A stretch of DNA of 14,069 nucleotides from Bacteroidales bacterium UBA1797 (lineage in GTDB: Bacteria > Bacteroidota > Bacteroidia > Bacteroidales > VadinHA17): assembly GCA_002319885.1 (NCBI GenBank), contig DCFT01000070.1, positions 12,473 to 26,541 of the forward strand, read 5' to 3'. This document shows positions 1 through 6,831 of this stretch, piece after piece. A program made the translations under genes and the position numbers. Under the pieces are notes generated by a model that worked only from the letters and a program-made list of their open reading frames with translations, did not search any database and was not told the DNA's origin. Position 1 is the stretch's first letter, and every line of letters starts with the position of its first letter.

Positions 1-414
1 GTTATGTTCATGAATGAAGAAATGACATCAACCGGTGGCAAAACATATGCAGAAGAGGCAAAAAGAAAAGGCGAGGTTCATTATGCTGCCCTGGAATCTG
101 ACCGGGGTGTAATGAGCCCCAGAGGATTCGGATTTGAAGCTGACGGGCCAAAACTTGAAAAGCTTCAGTCTCTGGCATCATGGTTCGCTCCATATGATAT
201 AAGGGATTTCGACAAGGGAGGTGGCGGTTCAGATATATCGCCTCTTAAGTCTTTGGGCGCATTACAGATTGGATATATCCCTGATTCACAAAATTATTTT
301 TGGTTTCACCATTCTGCGAATGATACTTTTGAGCATATAAATATCCGTGAACTACAGATGGGTAGCGCAGCAATAGCATCTCTTATTTATCTTATAGATT
401 TGCTGGATATATAA
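1..414 (+). CDS. M28 family zinc peptidase, C-terminal fragment (5' end outside window)
   Basis: The frame is open from base 1 and ends in TAA at 412-414, leaving 137 codons of a longer gene. Visible motifs fit the M28 (aminopeptidase/carboxypeptidase Q-like) fold: the adjacent glutamates of MNEE (fragment residues 6-7), which in the family are the catalytic base and a metal ligand; ESDRG (about 32-36), whose Asp is the usual metal ligand after the Glu pair; a Gly-rich GGGGSD loop (73-78); and FHHSANDTFEHI (102-113), with the His that completes the di-zinc site. From family knowledge it would hydrolyse N- or C-terminal peptide bonds, usually as a secreted or periplasmic enzyme; the signal peptide and first metal ligands lie outside the window. 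No terminator is visible after the stop. The gene converges on the DUF362 gene. Family call is firm; exact substrate is unknown. Confidence 0.87.
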   Translation, partial: VMFMNEEMTSTGGKTYAEEAKRKGEVHYAALESDRGVMSPRGFGFEADGPKLEKLQSLASWFAPYDIRDFDKGGGGSDISPLKSLGALQIGYIPDSQNYFWFHHSANDTFEHINIRELQMGSAAIASLIYLIDLLDI

Positions 415-459
415 TCTGTGCTAATCTGTGTTTTATCTCAGTGTAACAAATTTTAAGAA

Positions 460-522
460 CTGGCACACAGTTACACACAGGAGTCACAGAGTTACACAGA
501 GGAGTCACAGAGTTACACAGAG
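460..522. repeat. 21-bp tandem repeat (two perfect copies plus one degenerate)
   Basis: Copies at 481-501 and 502-522 are identical 21-mers (gagtcacagagttacacagag). A third copy at 460-480 matches at 16 of 21 positions. Just upstream, 411-430 is a 10-bp tandem of the form (a/c)taatctgtg, which overlaps the stop codon of the M28 gene. The array fills most of the 112-bp convergent gap between the M28 gene and the DUF362 gene. There are no spacers, so it is not CRISPR. The period is a multiple of three, which keeps an open frame through it, but the resulting peptide is repetitive and unlike a protein. I see no terminator hairpin here. Confidence 0.85.
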
Positions 523-526
523 AATA

Positions 527-1639
527 CTAAACTCCAAATACCTTCCTTCTTATTTCAACAGCATTATCCATACATACTTCACTGCAACAGAAACATCTGA
601 TACATTTGCTATCGGTCAGAAGTATATGTGTTTTGTTAGTAGAAAGAGGCAAAATGGCCTGAACCGGACATATATTTACACATTTCTGGCAACCGGTACA
701 GTTCCCGTGAATGAATACAGGCCTTCTTTCAAGCTTCTTCAGGAAGCCTATCCTTTTCAGTATAAACTTCAGAGCAATATTATTGGTTGTTGAAACCGGA
801 ATTTTTGTAAATCCCTGTTTTACAATGCTGCTTATTACCGGACCATCATATATTATATCATCCTCTGATTTCAGCCAGTTCTTTCTGAAAAATGCCGTCC
901 TCGATGTTGGTACGAGTAATGGTTCATAACCCGCAATACGACTTGCCGTCATATCGAGTATTAGTGGATTTGTCGAACCAAATAATAACCCAATTTCTAC
1001 CGGGAATCCGCGGCCCGGACCCGGACCTTCCATTCCCATTATACCATCCATAAGAAAATAATCAGGTGTAACAGCTTCATTAAGATCTACCAGAAACTCA
1101 CCGAATTTACTTCTGTCCTGGTGTAAGGCATGCTGTTTCGCCTTACTGAACCCTGGTACTAAGCCGAGAGTGTTTTTTATTGCACCGGTAAAATAAACCA
1201 GTTCGTGATTCTTGAATTTTGGAAGGGAAATAATAAGATCTGCATGATCTACAACAGAAGCTATCCGGATTTTCCCTTTCCTTAAAGATTTCTCGACAGG
1301 ATTCGACATAAAATCGATCCATTGTACACCAGTTTTTTCACATACACTGAATATGCCCGATTTCTCACCTCTGAATTTCTGTGAGTGTACCGCCGGAGAA
1401 TCTCCAACCATGACTATAGCCCCTTCTGACTGAAGGAACCGTATCATTGCCTCTACAACCACAGGATGAGTGCTTATGCATTTTACCGGGTCATCATCAG
1501 TCAGAATATTCGGTTTTAACAGTACTTTTTTCCCTTTGACATCAGGGCCATCTGTAATTCTGTATATTTCAGAAATTAATTCGTATACCTCTTTAAGATC
1601 GTACGTTTTGCACTTTCTGATAGCAATTTTATTATTCAT
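527..1639 (-). CDS. DUF362 domain protein with C-terminal 2x[4Fe-4S] ferredoxin domain
   Basis: This 370-residue protein has an N-terminal DUF362 domain (about 5-270) and a C-terminal ferredoxin domain (about 305-365). DUF362 hallmarks seen are LLKPNIL (40-46), GDSPA (79-83), the segment around LPKFKNHELVYFTGAIKN (139-156) and DGIMGMEGPGPGRG (198-211). The ferredoxin part has two CX2CX2CX3C motifs: C314/C317/C320/C324 followed by Pro, and C346/C349/C352/C356 with an extra Cys at 351. No signal peptide or membrane segment is apparent, so it is probably cytoplasmic. DUF362 has no generally established reaction; electron transfer to or from the DUF362 domain is inference. It follows dacB on the same strand after 96 bp, and a TAnnTTTG element in that gap suggests a separate promoter. 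The ATG at 1637-1639 lacks a Shine-Dalgarno, as is usual in this phylum. Confidence 0.9.
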   Translation of the reverse strand: MNNKIAIRKCKTYDLKEVYELISEIYRITDGPDVKGKKVLLKPNILTDDDPVKCISTHPVVVEAMIRFLQSEGAIVMVGDSPAVHSQKFRGEKSGIFSVCEKTGVQWIDFMSNPVEKSLRKGKIRIASVVDHADLIISLPKFKNHELVYFTGAIKNTLGLVPGFSKAKQHALHQDRSKFGEFLVDLNEAVTPDYFLMDGIMGMEGPGPGRGFPVEIGLLFGSTNPLILDMTASRIAGYEPLLVPTSRTAFFRKNWLKSEDDIIYDGPVISSIVKQGFTKIPVSTTNNIALKFILKRIGFLKKLERRPVFIHGNCTGCQKCVNICPVQAILPLSTNKTHILLTDSKCIRCFCCSEVCMDNAVEIRRKVFGV

Positions 1640-1662
1640 AAATTTTCTTGCTGGGGGAAGTG

Positions 1663-1670
1663 CAAATATA
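1663..1670 (-). promoter_or_regulatory. Candidate Bacteroidota -7 element for the DUF362 gene
   Basis: Read on the minus strand this is TATATTTG, a full match to the Bacteroidota -7 consensus TAnnTTTG, and it is followed by CA as in many such promoters. It lies 23 nt upstream of the DUF362 ATG. No good TTTG -33 box is found about 19 nt further upstream, so the call rests on one element. Confidence 0.42.
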
Positions 1671-1735
1671 AACGATTTCCTGACAGCCTGGATGGACTTC
1701 TAACTTTAGAGGCGGATATTTGAGTTTTTAATGAT

Positions 1736-3175
1736 TTAGTTTTTTAATATTATTTCTTTGACAATATCTTCAATAGCCGAAGTAATATTTTTTGAGGGCC
1801 CGGTATAATTATTGATAATAATGCTGAAGGCCATATTTTTCCCTGATAATGTTGTGAAATAGCCTGCAAAGCTTCTCACCCTTGTCATTGATCCACTTTT
1901 TGCTTTGAGCCGCGAATCAAAAAGCGGATCTTTAAAATAATTCTTAAGGGTACCATTTTTTCCCGCGTCAGGGAGAGACGAATAGTACTGTGGAAAATAC
2001 TTCCCCCTGTTTTTCATGTAGATAAGCAAATTGACCAATTCTCTCGTATTAATTGCATTTAAAGGAGAAAGACCACTACCGTCTTCAATGAACATTCCGT
2101 ATGTATTTATTCCCGACCTGCAAAGAAATTCTTTGATAACCTCAGCGCCTGAAGATGTCGATCCATCGTTTTTGAATTTTTTACCTAATTCCTTAATCAG
2201 ATGTTCAGCAAAGAGGTTAACGCTTTCATGGTTAAGTACAGAAATAATTTCAGCAAGAGTAGGTGAGGAAGTTTCAGTTATTGTTATAACTTTTTCGTTA
2301 AGCGGTTTTTTTTCTAATCTTATTGAAGTTGGATTTCCTGTTAGCCTGATCCCTCTCTCCTTAAGTTTTTCTGTCAGCATTTTTGAAAGCAGGAGAGGAG
2401 GATCTGAAATTGATGCTTTCAGGACAAAATCATCCTGGTTGACAGGTATAATTCCTGCAAGCCATCCACTTGCGCTGTAAGGGGCAGCAAAAACGTAGCC
2501 TTCGTCCTTATCACCGTGAGCAAGCAGAAAATTTGACATATCAGTTTTGCATAGTTCCGGAACGACATTTTCAATCACCGGATGTGAACTATCTGCTGCT
2601 GATTTAAAATGAATATCATAAGTATTGTCAAATACCGATATTCCGTAAGCTCCGGCACCATAATAATTCCCTTCATCTTCCCATAGCCATTTGGCCGGGA
2701 CAGGTAAAAAATCGTAGTATGAGTCGTCAGAAATTATCCTACCCTTAATTTTTTTAATTCCGAGCTTTGCTATATCATTAACCCAGTTGTTAAGAAAATC
2801 TTTATAGTTATCACTGAAATATTTTGACCCCAGCGCGGGATCACCTCCTCCAATTATTACTATATTCCCGGTCAGTTTTCCCGTGCGTTTATTAAGCGAG
2901 CCGGTATAACAAAGTCTGGTCGTGAAAATGTAATCTGGACCGAGCATTTCAAGAGCAGCAGCAGATGTAATAATTTTCATTACCGAGGCAGGCATCAGAC
3001 TTATATCTGAATTATACTCCATAATGATATCACCTTTTTCAGCATCTGCAATACACATGGAAACGGATGCATGTGTAAGAGATGAATCAACAGGAAATGA
3101 TTCGGACGATTTTTCCTGTGAAAAAGACCAAAGGTTGATACATGTAAGCAATATGATTAAAAATGTTATTCTCAT
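1736..3175 (-). CDS. dacB: D-alanyl-D-alanine carboxypeptidase/endopeptidase, PBP4 type (peptidase S13)
   Basis: The 479-residue protein starts with a signal peptide (residues 1 to about 20, hydrophobic core FLIILLTCINLW), so it acts in the periplasm. The three active-site motifs of penicillin-binding proteins are in S13 order and spacing: SxxK at S64-V-M-K67, SxN at S318-V-N320, and the KTG-box as K426-S427-G428. DGSGLSP (364-370) is also typical of PBP4. The roughly 250-residue gap between the first two motifs matches the domain inserts that define class C/S13 enzymes. By family it removes the terminal D-Ala from, or cleaves cross-links in, peptidoglycan. The KSG instead of KTG is a conservative variant. 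Its ATG overlaps the rlmN stop as ATGA, so the two are co-transcribed and probably translationally coupled. Confidence 0.93.
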   Translation of the reverse strand: MRITFLIILLTCINLWSFSQEKSSESFPVDSSLTHASVSMCIADAEKGDIIMEYNSDISLMPASVMKIITSAAALEMLGPDYIFTTRLCYTGSLNKRTGKLTGNIVIIGGGDPALGSKYFSDNYKDFLNNWVNDIAKLGIKKIKGRIISDDSYYDFLPVPAKWLWEDEGNYYGAGAYGISVFDNTYDIHFKSAADSSHPVIENVVPELCKTDMSNFLLAHGDKDEGYVFAAPYSASGWLAGIIPVNQDDFVLKASISDPPLLLSKMLTEKLKERGIRLTGNPTSIRLEKKPLNEKVITITETSSPTLAEIISVLNHESVNLFAEHLIKELGKKFKNDGSTSSGAEVIKEFLCRSGINTYGMFIEDGSGLSPLNAINTRELVNLLIYMKNRGKYFPQYYSSLPDAGKNGTLKNYFKDPLFDSRLKAKSGSMTRVRSFAGYFTTLSGKNMAFSIIINNYTGPSKNITSAIEDIVKEIILKN

Positions 3176-4206
3176 TTCTTAACCGGTTTATTTTGTTCGA
3201 GTGTTGACAGCAATCCGCAGGCAGCCTGAATGTCCACACCACGACTCGCCCTTATCGTGGTAAGTATTCCTTTAGCGTTTAATGCTTCTTTAAAATTTAT
3301 CGTTGTACCAAGGTTTGGACTTTGAAATTCTGAACCCGGTATTGGGTGAAAACGGATTATATTGATACGACATTTTATTCCATTGAGTATTCTTGCAAGC
3401 TCTTTTATATGGGCTGGTGTATCATTTACTCCTTTAAAGAGAATATATTCAAAAGAGACTCGTCGCTGACTGTTGAAATCGAAATTGCGGATTATATCAA
3501 GCACCTCTTTTACAGTATTGGTACGCTGAACAGGCATAAGTCTCCTTCTTTCCTCATCAAAAGGAGAATGCAGACTTACAGCAAGATGACAGCGGCTTTT
3601 TTCAAGAAATTCTTTTATCCCGGCTATTAATCCTACTGTACTGACTGTAATTCTTGTCGGACTCCATCCATATCCCCATTCACTGGTGAGTATATCGAGG
3701 CTCTTAATTACTTCGGTAATATTGTCCAGGGGTTCACCCATACCCATATAGACCATGTTTGTAAGGTTTTTGAACTCAGGTAAACTTCTGAACTGGTTTA
3801 GAATCTCATTTGAAGATAAATTACCCTGAAAACCCTGTTTCCCTGTCATGCAGAATATACAACCCATTTTACATCCTGCCTGTGAGGAAACACAGATAGT
3901 AGCCCGCTCCTCATCCGGAATATATGCCGTTTCTATATATTTGTCATTAAGGACTTTATAGAGGTATTTTTTTGTTCCATCGGAACTCCTTGATTCATTA
4001 ACAGGGGCAGAAAGTCCTAAATCATAATCAGCTTGTAGAATCTCCCTGGATTTTACTGACAGATTGGTCATCTCCTCAATCGACTGTATTTCTTTTTTAT
4101 AAAGCCAGTCAGATATTTGTTTTGCGGCAAAACCCGGCAATCCGATCCTTTTGGTTACAACAATCAGCTCATTAAGTGTCTTTCCGTAAAGTCTTTCTTT
4201 CTGCAT
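3172..4206 (-). CDS. rlmN: 23S rRNA (adenine(2503)-C(2))-methyltransferase, radical SAM
   Basis: RlmN methylates C2 of A2503 in 23S rRNA (and A37 of some tRNAs in the characterised enzymes), using a [4Fe-4S] cluster, S-adenosylmethionine and a methyl-Cys intermediate. The radical SAM triad CX3CX2C is at C112/C116/C119, preceded by CVSSQAG (from 105). GMGEP at 155-159 is the SAM-binding motif. The methyl-carrying Cys is C330 in GVDIQAACG, equivalent to E. coli C355. An ATG at 4233 would add nine residues (MPYAMCFKI), but that extension is encoded by a short direct repeat (4216-4240) and is unlike the family. The protein is therefore started at 4206 (344 residues, MQKERLYGKTL). dapF ends 90 bp upstream, and dacB overlaps the stop. 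Confidence 0.95.
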   Translation of the reverse strand: MQKERLYGKTLNELIVVTKRIGLPGFAAKQISDWLYKKEIQSIEEMTNLSVKSREILQADYDLGLSAPVNESRSSDGTKKYLYKVLNDKYIETAYIPDEERATICVSSQAGCKMGCIFCMTGKQGFQGNLSSNEILNQFRSLPEFKNLTNMVYMGMGEPLDNITEVIKSLDILTSEWGYGWSPTRITVSTVGLIAGIKEFLEKSRCHLAVSLHSPFDEERRRLMPVQRTNTVKEVLDIIRNFDFNSQRRVSFEYILFKGVNDTPAHIKELARILNGIKCRINIIRFHPIPGSEFQSPNLGTTINFKEALNAKGILTTIRASRGVDIQAACGLLSTLEQNKPVKK

Positions 4207-4215
4207 AATTTTAAA

Positions 4216-4240
4216 GCACATGGCATACGGCACATGGCAT
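4216..4240. repeat. Short direct repeat upstream of rlmN
   Basis: The 11-mer gcacatggcat occurs at 4216-4226 and again at 4230-4240, separated by acg. It sits between the rlmN start and dapF and contains an in-frame upstream ATG (4233) that makes the rlmN frame look longer than it is. No function can be assigned from sequence. Confidence 0.75.
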
Positions 4241-4296
4241 AATATTAATTGGTTTCTTTAATCTTTTGCTTGTTCCAGATCATTTCAACTCATCCC

Positions 4297-5073
4297 TCAC
4301 ACCTCTATCATCCCTTCAAAAACAAAAGTTGCCGGACCAGAGAGCCATATGTCACTTATTAAATTACCATCTGTTTTGAATGAGACTGTCAGATTTCCCC
4401 CTTTTGTCTTTACATTGACAGGACCAATGTCAATTAGTCCGGAAAGGACTGAAGCAATGGCAGAGGCTGTCACACCTGTTCCACAGGAAAGTGTTTCCTC
4501 TTCAACACCTCTTTCAAAGGTTCTTACATAGATTCCATTATTTACAACTTCGACAAAATTTACATTGGTTCCATCCGGTGCGTAATCTTCCGACATTCTG
4601 ATTTTTTTTCCTTCGGTATTGACATCCAGCATGCTTATGTCTTTTTGAAAGATTACGCAATGCGGTGATCCGGTATTGATAAAATAATTTTGCCTGATGA
4701 TTTTGGGTTCCTTTACATCATTCATCTGCAGCCTTATTATCCCTCCCTCAGCGATTGCTGAATGTGTTCCATCAATAGCTTTAAAAGTGAGCTGTTTGCC
4801 GGCAATACCTGATCTGATGGCAAAGTCAGCTGAGCACCGTCCTCCATTACCGCACATTGTGCTTTCAAAACCATCGGAGTTGAAATACTTCATTTCAAAA
4901 TCATACTTGTAATCTTCAGAAATAAGTATCAGTCCGTCGGCACCTATTCCAAACCGGCGGTCACATAATTTATTAATGAGTCTGGAATCGAGAGGATCCA
5001 AAATACCCTTCCTGTTGTCGATAATAATAAAGTCGTTGCCTGTTCCCTGATATTTGTTAAATACTATAATCAT
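4297..5073 (-). CDS. dapF: Diaminopimelate epimerase
   Basis: DapF converts LL- to meso-diaminopimelate in the cytoplasm, without cofactor, by a two-base mechanism with two cysteines. Both are present: C74 in TMCGNGGR and C197 in SCGTGVTA. Other family segments are FNKYQGTGNDFIIIDNR near the N terminus (5-21), RRFGIGADGLI (39-49), YFNSDG (63-68) and the GSPHCV motif (135-140). The length of 258 residues is slightly short of the about 270 usual for the family. An upstream ATG at 5118 would add 15 residues rich in Asn and Thr from a repetitive AT-rich leader, so 5073 was chosen, where the conserved N-terminal strand begins. It is the first gene of the leftward group with rlmN and dacB. meso-DAP is needed for peptidoglycan, the polymer dacB acts on. 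Confidence 0.95.
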   Translation of the reverse strand: MIIVFNKYQGTGNDFIIIDNRKGILDPLDSRLINKLCDRRFGIGADGLILISEDYKYDFEMKYFNSDGFESTMCGNGGRCSADFAIRSGIAGKQLTFKAIDGTHSAIAEGGIIRLQMNDVKEPKIIRQNYFINTGSPHCVIFQKDISMLDVNTEGKKIRMSEDYAPDGTNVNFVEVVNNGIYVRTFERGVEEETLSCGTGVTASAIASVLSGLIDIGPVNVKTKGGNLTVSFKTDGNLISDIWLSGPATFVFEGMIEV

Positions 5074-5110
5074 AGGTGTTAAAGTGTTGTTAAATGTTTG
5101 TAAATTGTTG

Positions 5111-5137
5111 AAGATCATTCCAAAAATGCATGATCTT
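5111..5137. repeat. Inverted repeat in the dapF/htrA divergent region
   Basis: An 8-bp perfect inverted repeat, aagatcat (5111-5118) and atgatctt (5130-5137), is separated by 11 bp. It lies about 38 nt upstream of the chosen dapF start and about 113 nt upstream of htrA. Its loop contains, on the minus strand, CATTTTTG (5121-5128), one mismatch from the TAnnTTTG promoter element. It could be an operator over a dapF promoter or a 5' leader hairpin. It is not a terminator, because no T-run follows the stem directly. Function is inference. Confidence 0.45.
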
Positions 5138-5249
5138 TGTAAAACAATTTCATATTAATTCGGTTATAAAGATATCAAACTTTTGTGAAGGCATAATAAT
5201 GAAACAATAAGCTAAAACGAAAGGACAGTTTAATTTAAAATTTAAGATC

Positions 5250-6698
5250 ATGAAAGGTAAGTATTTATTTGGTGCACTGTTTATGGCTCTTCTGGGAGCT
5301 TCAATTGCTTTATTTGCATATTCGAAGATAATGGTTAAGCCCACAGTCGAAGTTACAAAGGACAGTTCAAATATGGATTCACAGAACGCGAGAGCCTATC
5401 TCACTTCATTAGAGACACAGGAGGGTCAGATTGATTTCACCTATGCTGCTGAAAAGACAGTTCATGCAGTGGTACACGTCCATGTAAAAATGGAAGGTAC
5501 TGCCGACAATCCTATTATGGATTGGTTTTATGGTGAACGTAATTCCAAACCACAGCCCGTAAACGGCTATGGATCAGGTGTAATAATTTCACCCGATGGT
5601 TACATAATTACCAATAACCATGTGATTGAAAATGCTGAATCAGTTGATGTTACATTGAATGATAAGCGTACTTTTACAGCAAAGGTCATTGGTCGTGACC
5701 CGGGGAGTGATATAGCCTTGCTTAAAATAAAAGCAGATAACCTACCTTTTATTAAATATGGTGATTCGGATCAGCTTAAGCTTGGCCAATGGGTACTGGC
5801 TGTAGGTAATCCATTTAACCTTACATCAACGGTAACTGCCGGGATTGTAAGTGCAACTGGCAGAACTCTCGGTTTGAATGAGGGTGATTACAGAATTGAA
5901 TCATTTATTCAGACTGATGCAGCGCTTAATATGGGTAATAGTGGTGGAGCGCTGGTGGATACCAAAGGATTACTGGTAGGTATTACATCTGCTATTCTTT
6001 CGCCTAGCGGTGCTTATGCAGGTAACTCTTTTGCAATACCAGTAAGTATAGTTAAAAAAGTTGTTGACGATCTCAAAGAGTATGGTGAGGTTCAGAGAGC
6101 TATTATTGGTGTTAATATACAGGATGTTGATGCCGATATTGCTGCAAAAGAAAAATTACCTGAAATAAAAGGAGCACTCATAACCAGGGTTATTCCTGAT
6201 GGATCAGCTGAAAAGGCAGGGATGAAAGCTAATGACGTAATCGTAAAATTCGACGGTATTGATGTAAACACAGTGTCAGCTTTGCAGGAGCAGGTAGGAA
6301 AACATCGTCCTGGTGACAAGGCAACCGTGACATTTATGCGAGATGGTAAAGAAATGACTATCCCCATTGTACTTAAGAATGTTGCAGGAAATACAAAAGT
6401 AGTTACGGCAGCTATGGAAGATTCAGAGGACATGGTTTTCGGAGCAGAACTGGAATCTCTCGGATCAGACGATATGAATTCGCTTAATGTTGATTATGGT
6501 GTTAAAGTAACTGATATAAATAAAGGAAAATTCAAAGATATTGGTATGGCAAAAGGATATATCATCCTGAGTGTTAATGGTAAAAAAGTAAAATCTCCTG
6601 CTGATGTAAAGCAGGATACAAATAATGGTACAACTCTAAAATCCATCGAAGGAATCCTTCCTGATGGGACAGTATTTAATTATCAATTTGGCAAATAA
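5250..6698 (+). CDS. htrA: HtrA/Deg-type periplasmic serine protease (S1C) with two PDZ domains
   Basis: This 482-residue protein begins with a hydrophobic segment (about 5-24) that is either an uncleaved anchor or a signal peptide. The trypsin-like domain (about 62-275) carries the catalytic triad H124 (TNNHV), D154 (GSDIALL) and S231 (GNSGG). PDZ1 (about 285-376) contains GVNIQDV and the GSAEKAGMKANDVIVKFDG stretch. A second, more divergent PDZ (about 396-480) has DIGMAKGYIILSVNG. The layout matches DegP/DegQ, which degrade or refold misfolded envelope proteins and assemble as trimers or larger cages. The start is the first ATG, after an AT-rich leader; no Shine-Dalgarno and no clear promoter were found. 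It is transcribed divergently from dapF and closed by a strong terminator, so it appears monocistronic. Whether it corresponds to DegP, DegQ or DegS is not resolved. Confidence 0.94.
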   Translation: MKGKYLFGALFMALLGASIALFAYSKIMVKPTVEVTKDSSNMDSQNARAYLTSLETQEGQIDFTYAAEKTVHAVVHVHVKMEGTADNPIMDWFYGERNSKPQPVNGYGSGVIISPDGYIITNNHVIENAESVDVTLNDKRTFTAKVIGRDPGSDIALLKIKADNLPFIKYGDSDQLKLGQWVLAVGNPFNLTSTVTAGIVSATGRTLGLNEGDYRIESFIQTDAALNMGNSGGALVDTKGLLVGITSAILSPSGAYAGNSFAIPVSIVKKVVDDLKEYGEVQRAIIGVNIQDVDADIAAKEKLPEIKGALITRVIPDGSAEKAGMKANDVIVKFDGIDVNTVSALQEQVGKHRPGDKATVTFMRDGKEMTIPIVLKNVAGNTKVVTAAMEDSEDMVFGAELESLGSDDMNSLNVDYGVKVTDINKGKFKDIGMAKGYIILSVNGKKVKSPADVKQDTNNGTTLKSIEGILPDGTVFNYQFGK

Positions 6699-6730
6699 TA
6701 CTTTAGAAATACATAATTTGCTACTATTCA

Positions 6731-6758
6731 GGGGATTCTTAAAAAGAATCCCCTTTTT
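6731..6758 (+). terminator. Rho-independent terminator after htrA
   Basis: A perfect 10-bp stem, ggggattctt (6731-6740) with aagaatcccc (6744-6753), has a 3-nt loop and is followed by five T (6754-6758). It begins 33 nt after the htrA stop and ends about 20 nt before the rpoD -33 box, so it insulates rpoD from htrA. Confidence 0.92.
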
Positions 6759-6777
6759 ATAACAATAGTGAATTATT

Positions 6778-6808
6778 TTTGTTATTACATAATAAAGCAA
6801 TATCTTTG
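6778..6808 (+). promoter_or_regulatory. Bacteroidota-type promoter of rpoD
   Basis: TTTG (6778-6781) and TATCTTTG (6801-6808) are full matches to the -33 (TTTG) and -7 (TAnnTTTG) boxes recognised by the Bacteroidota primary sigma factor, with an ideal 19-nt spacer. Transcription should begin near 6815, giving a 5' leader of fewer than 20 nt before the rpoD ATG. Since the gene encodes that sigma factor, it probably transcribes itself. Confidence 0.82.
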
Positions 6809-6821
6809 CGGAAATTTTTTT

Positions 6822-6828
6822 GGGAGGT
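6822..6828 (+). promoter_or_regulatory. Strong Shine-Dalgarno of rpoD
   Basis: gggaggt lies 3 nt before ATG 6832 (4 nt from the end of the GGAGG core). It fixes the start codon: the in-frame TTG at 6820 overlaps the Shine-Dalgarno itself and cannot be the start. Such a strong site is unusual in this phylum, and none of the other genes here has one. Confidence 0.8.
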
Positions 6829-6831
6829 ATA

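Noticed and set aside
460..522. Possible CRISPR array
   Set aside because: The 21-bp copies are directly adjacent with no unique spacers, and no cas genes are present.
428..793. Plus-strand open frame through the 21-bp tandem repeat
   Set aside because: It reads the repeat as a repetitive peptide and then runs antisense into the DUF362 gene; no family features and no start signal.
2031..2480. 149-codon plus-strand frame
   Set aside because: It is antisense to the conserved middle of dacB, and its translation has no recognisable protein features.
4207..4233. Upstream start for rlmN at 4233
   Set aside because: The extra residues come from a direct repeat and lie outside the conserved RlmN N terminus.
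5074..5118. Upstream start for dapF at 5118
   Set aside because: The added residues (MIFNNLQTFNNTLTP) are encoded by a repetitive AT-rich leader and the ATG lies in the inverted repeat; the DapF core starts at 5073.
6092..6433. 113-codon minus-strand frame
   Set aside because: Antisense to the PDZ1 region of htrA, without protein-like features.
6820..6831. TTG start for rpoD at 6820
   Set aside because: The TTG overlaps the Shine-Dalgarno that serves ATG 6832, and the family N terminus begins MRQLKITKS.
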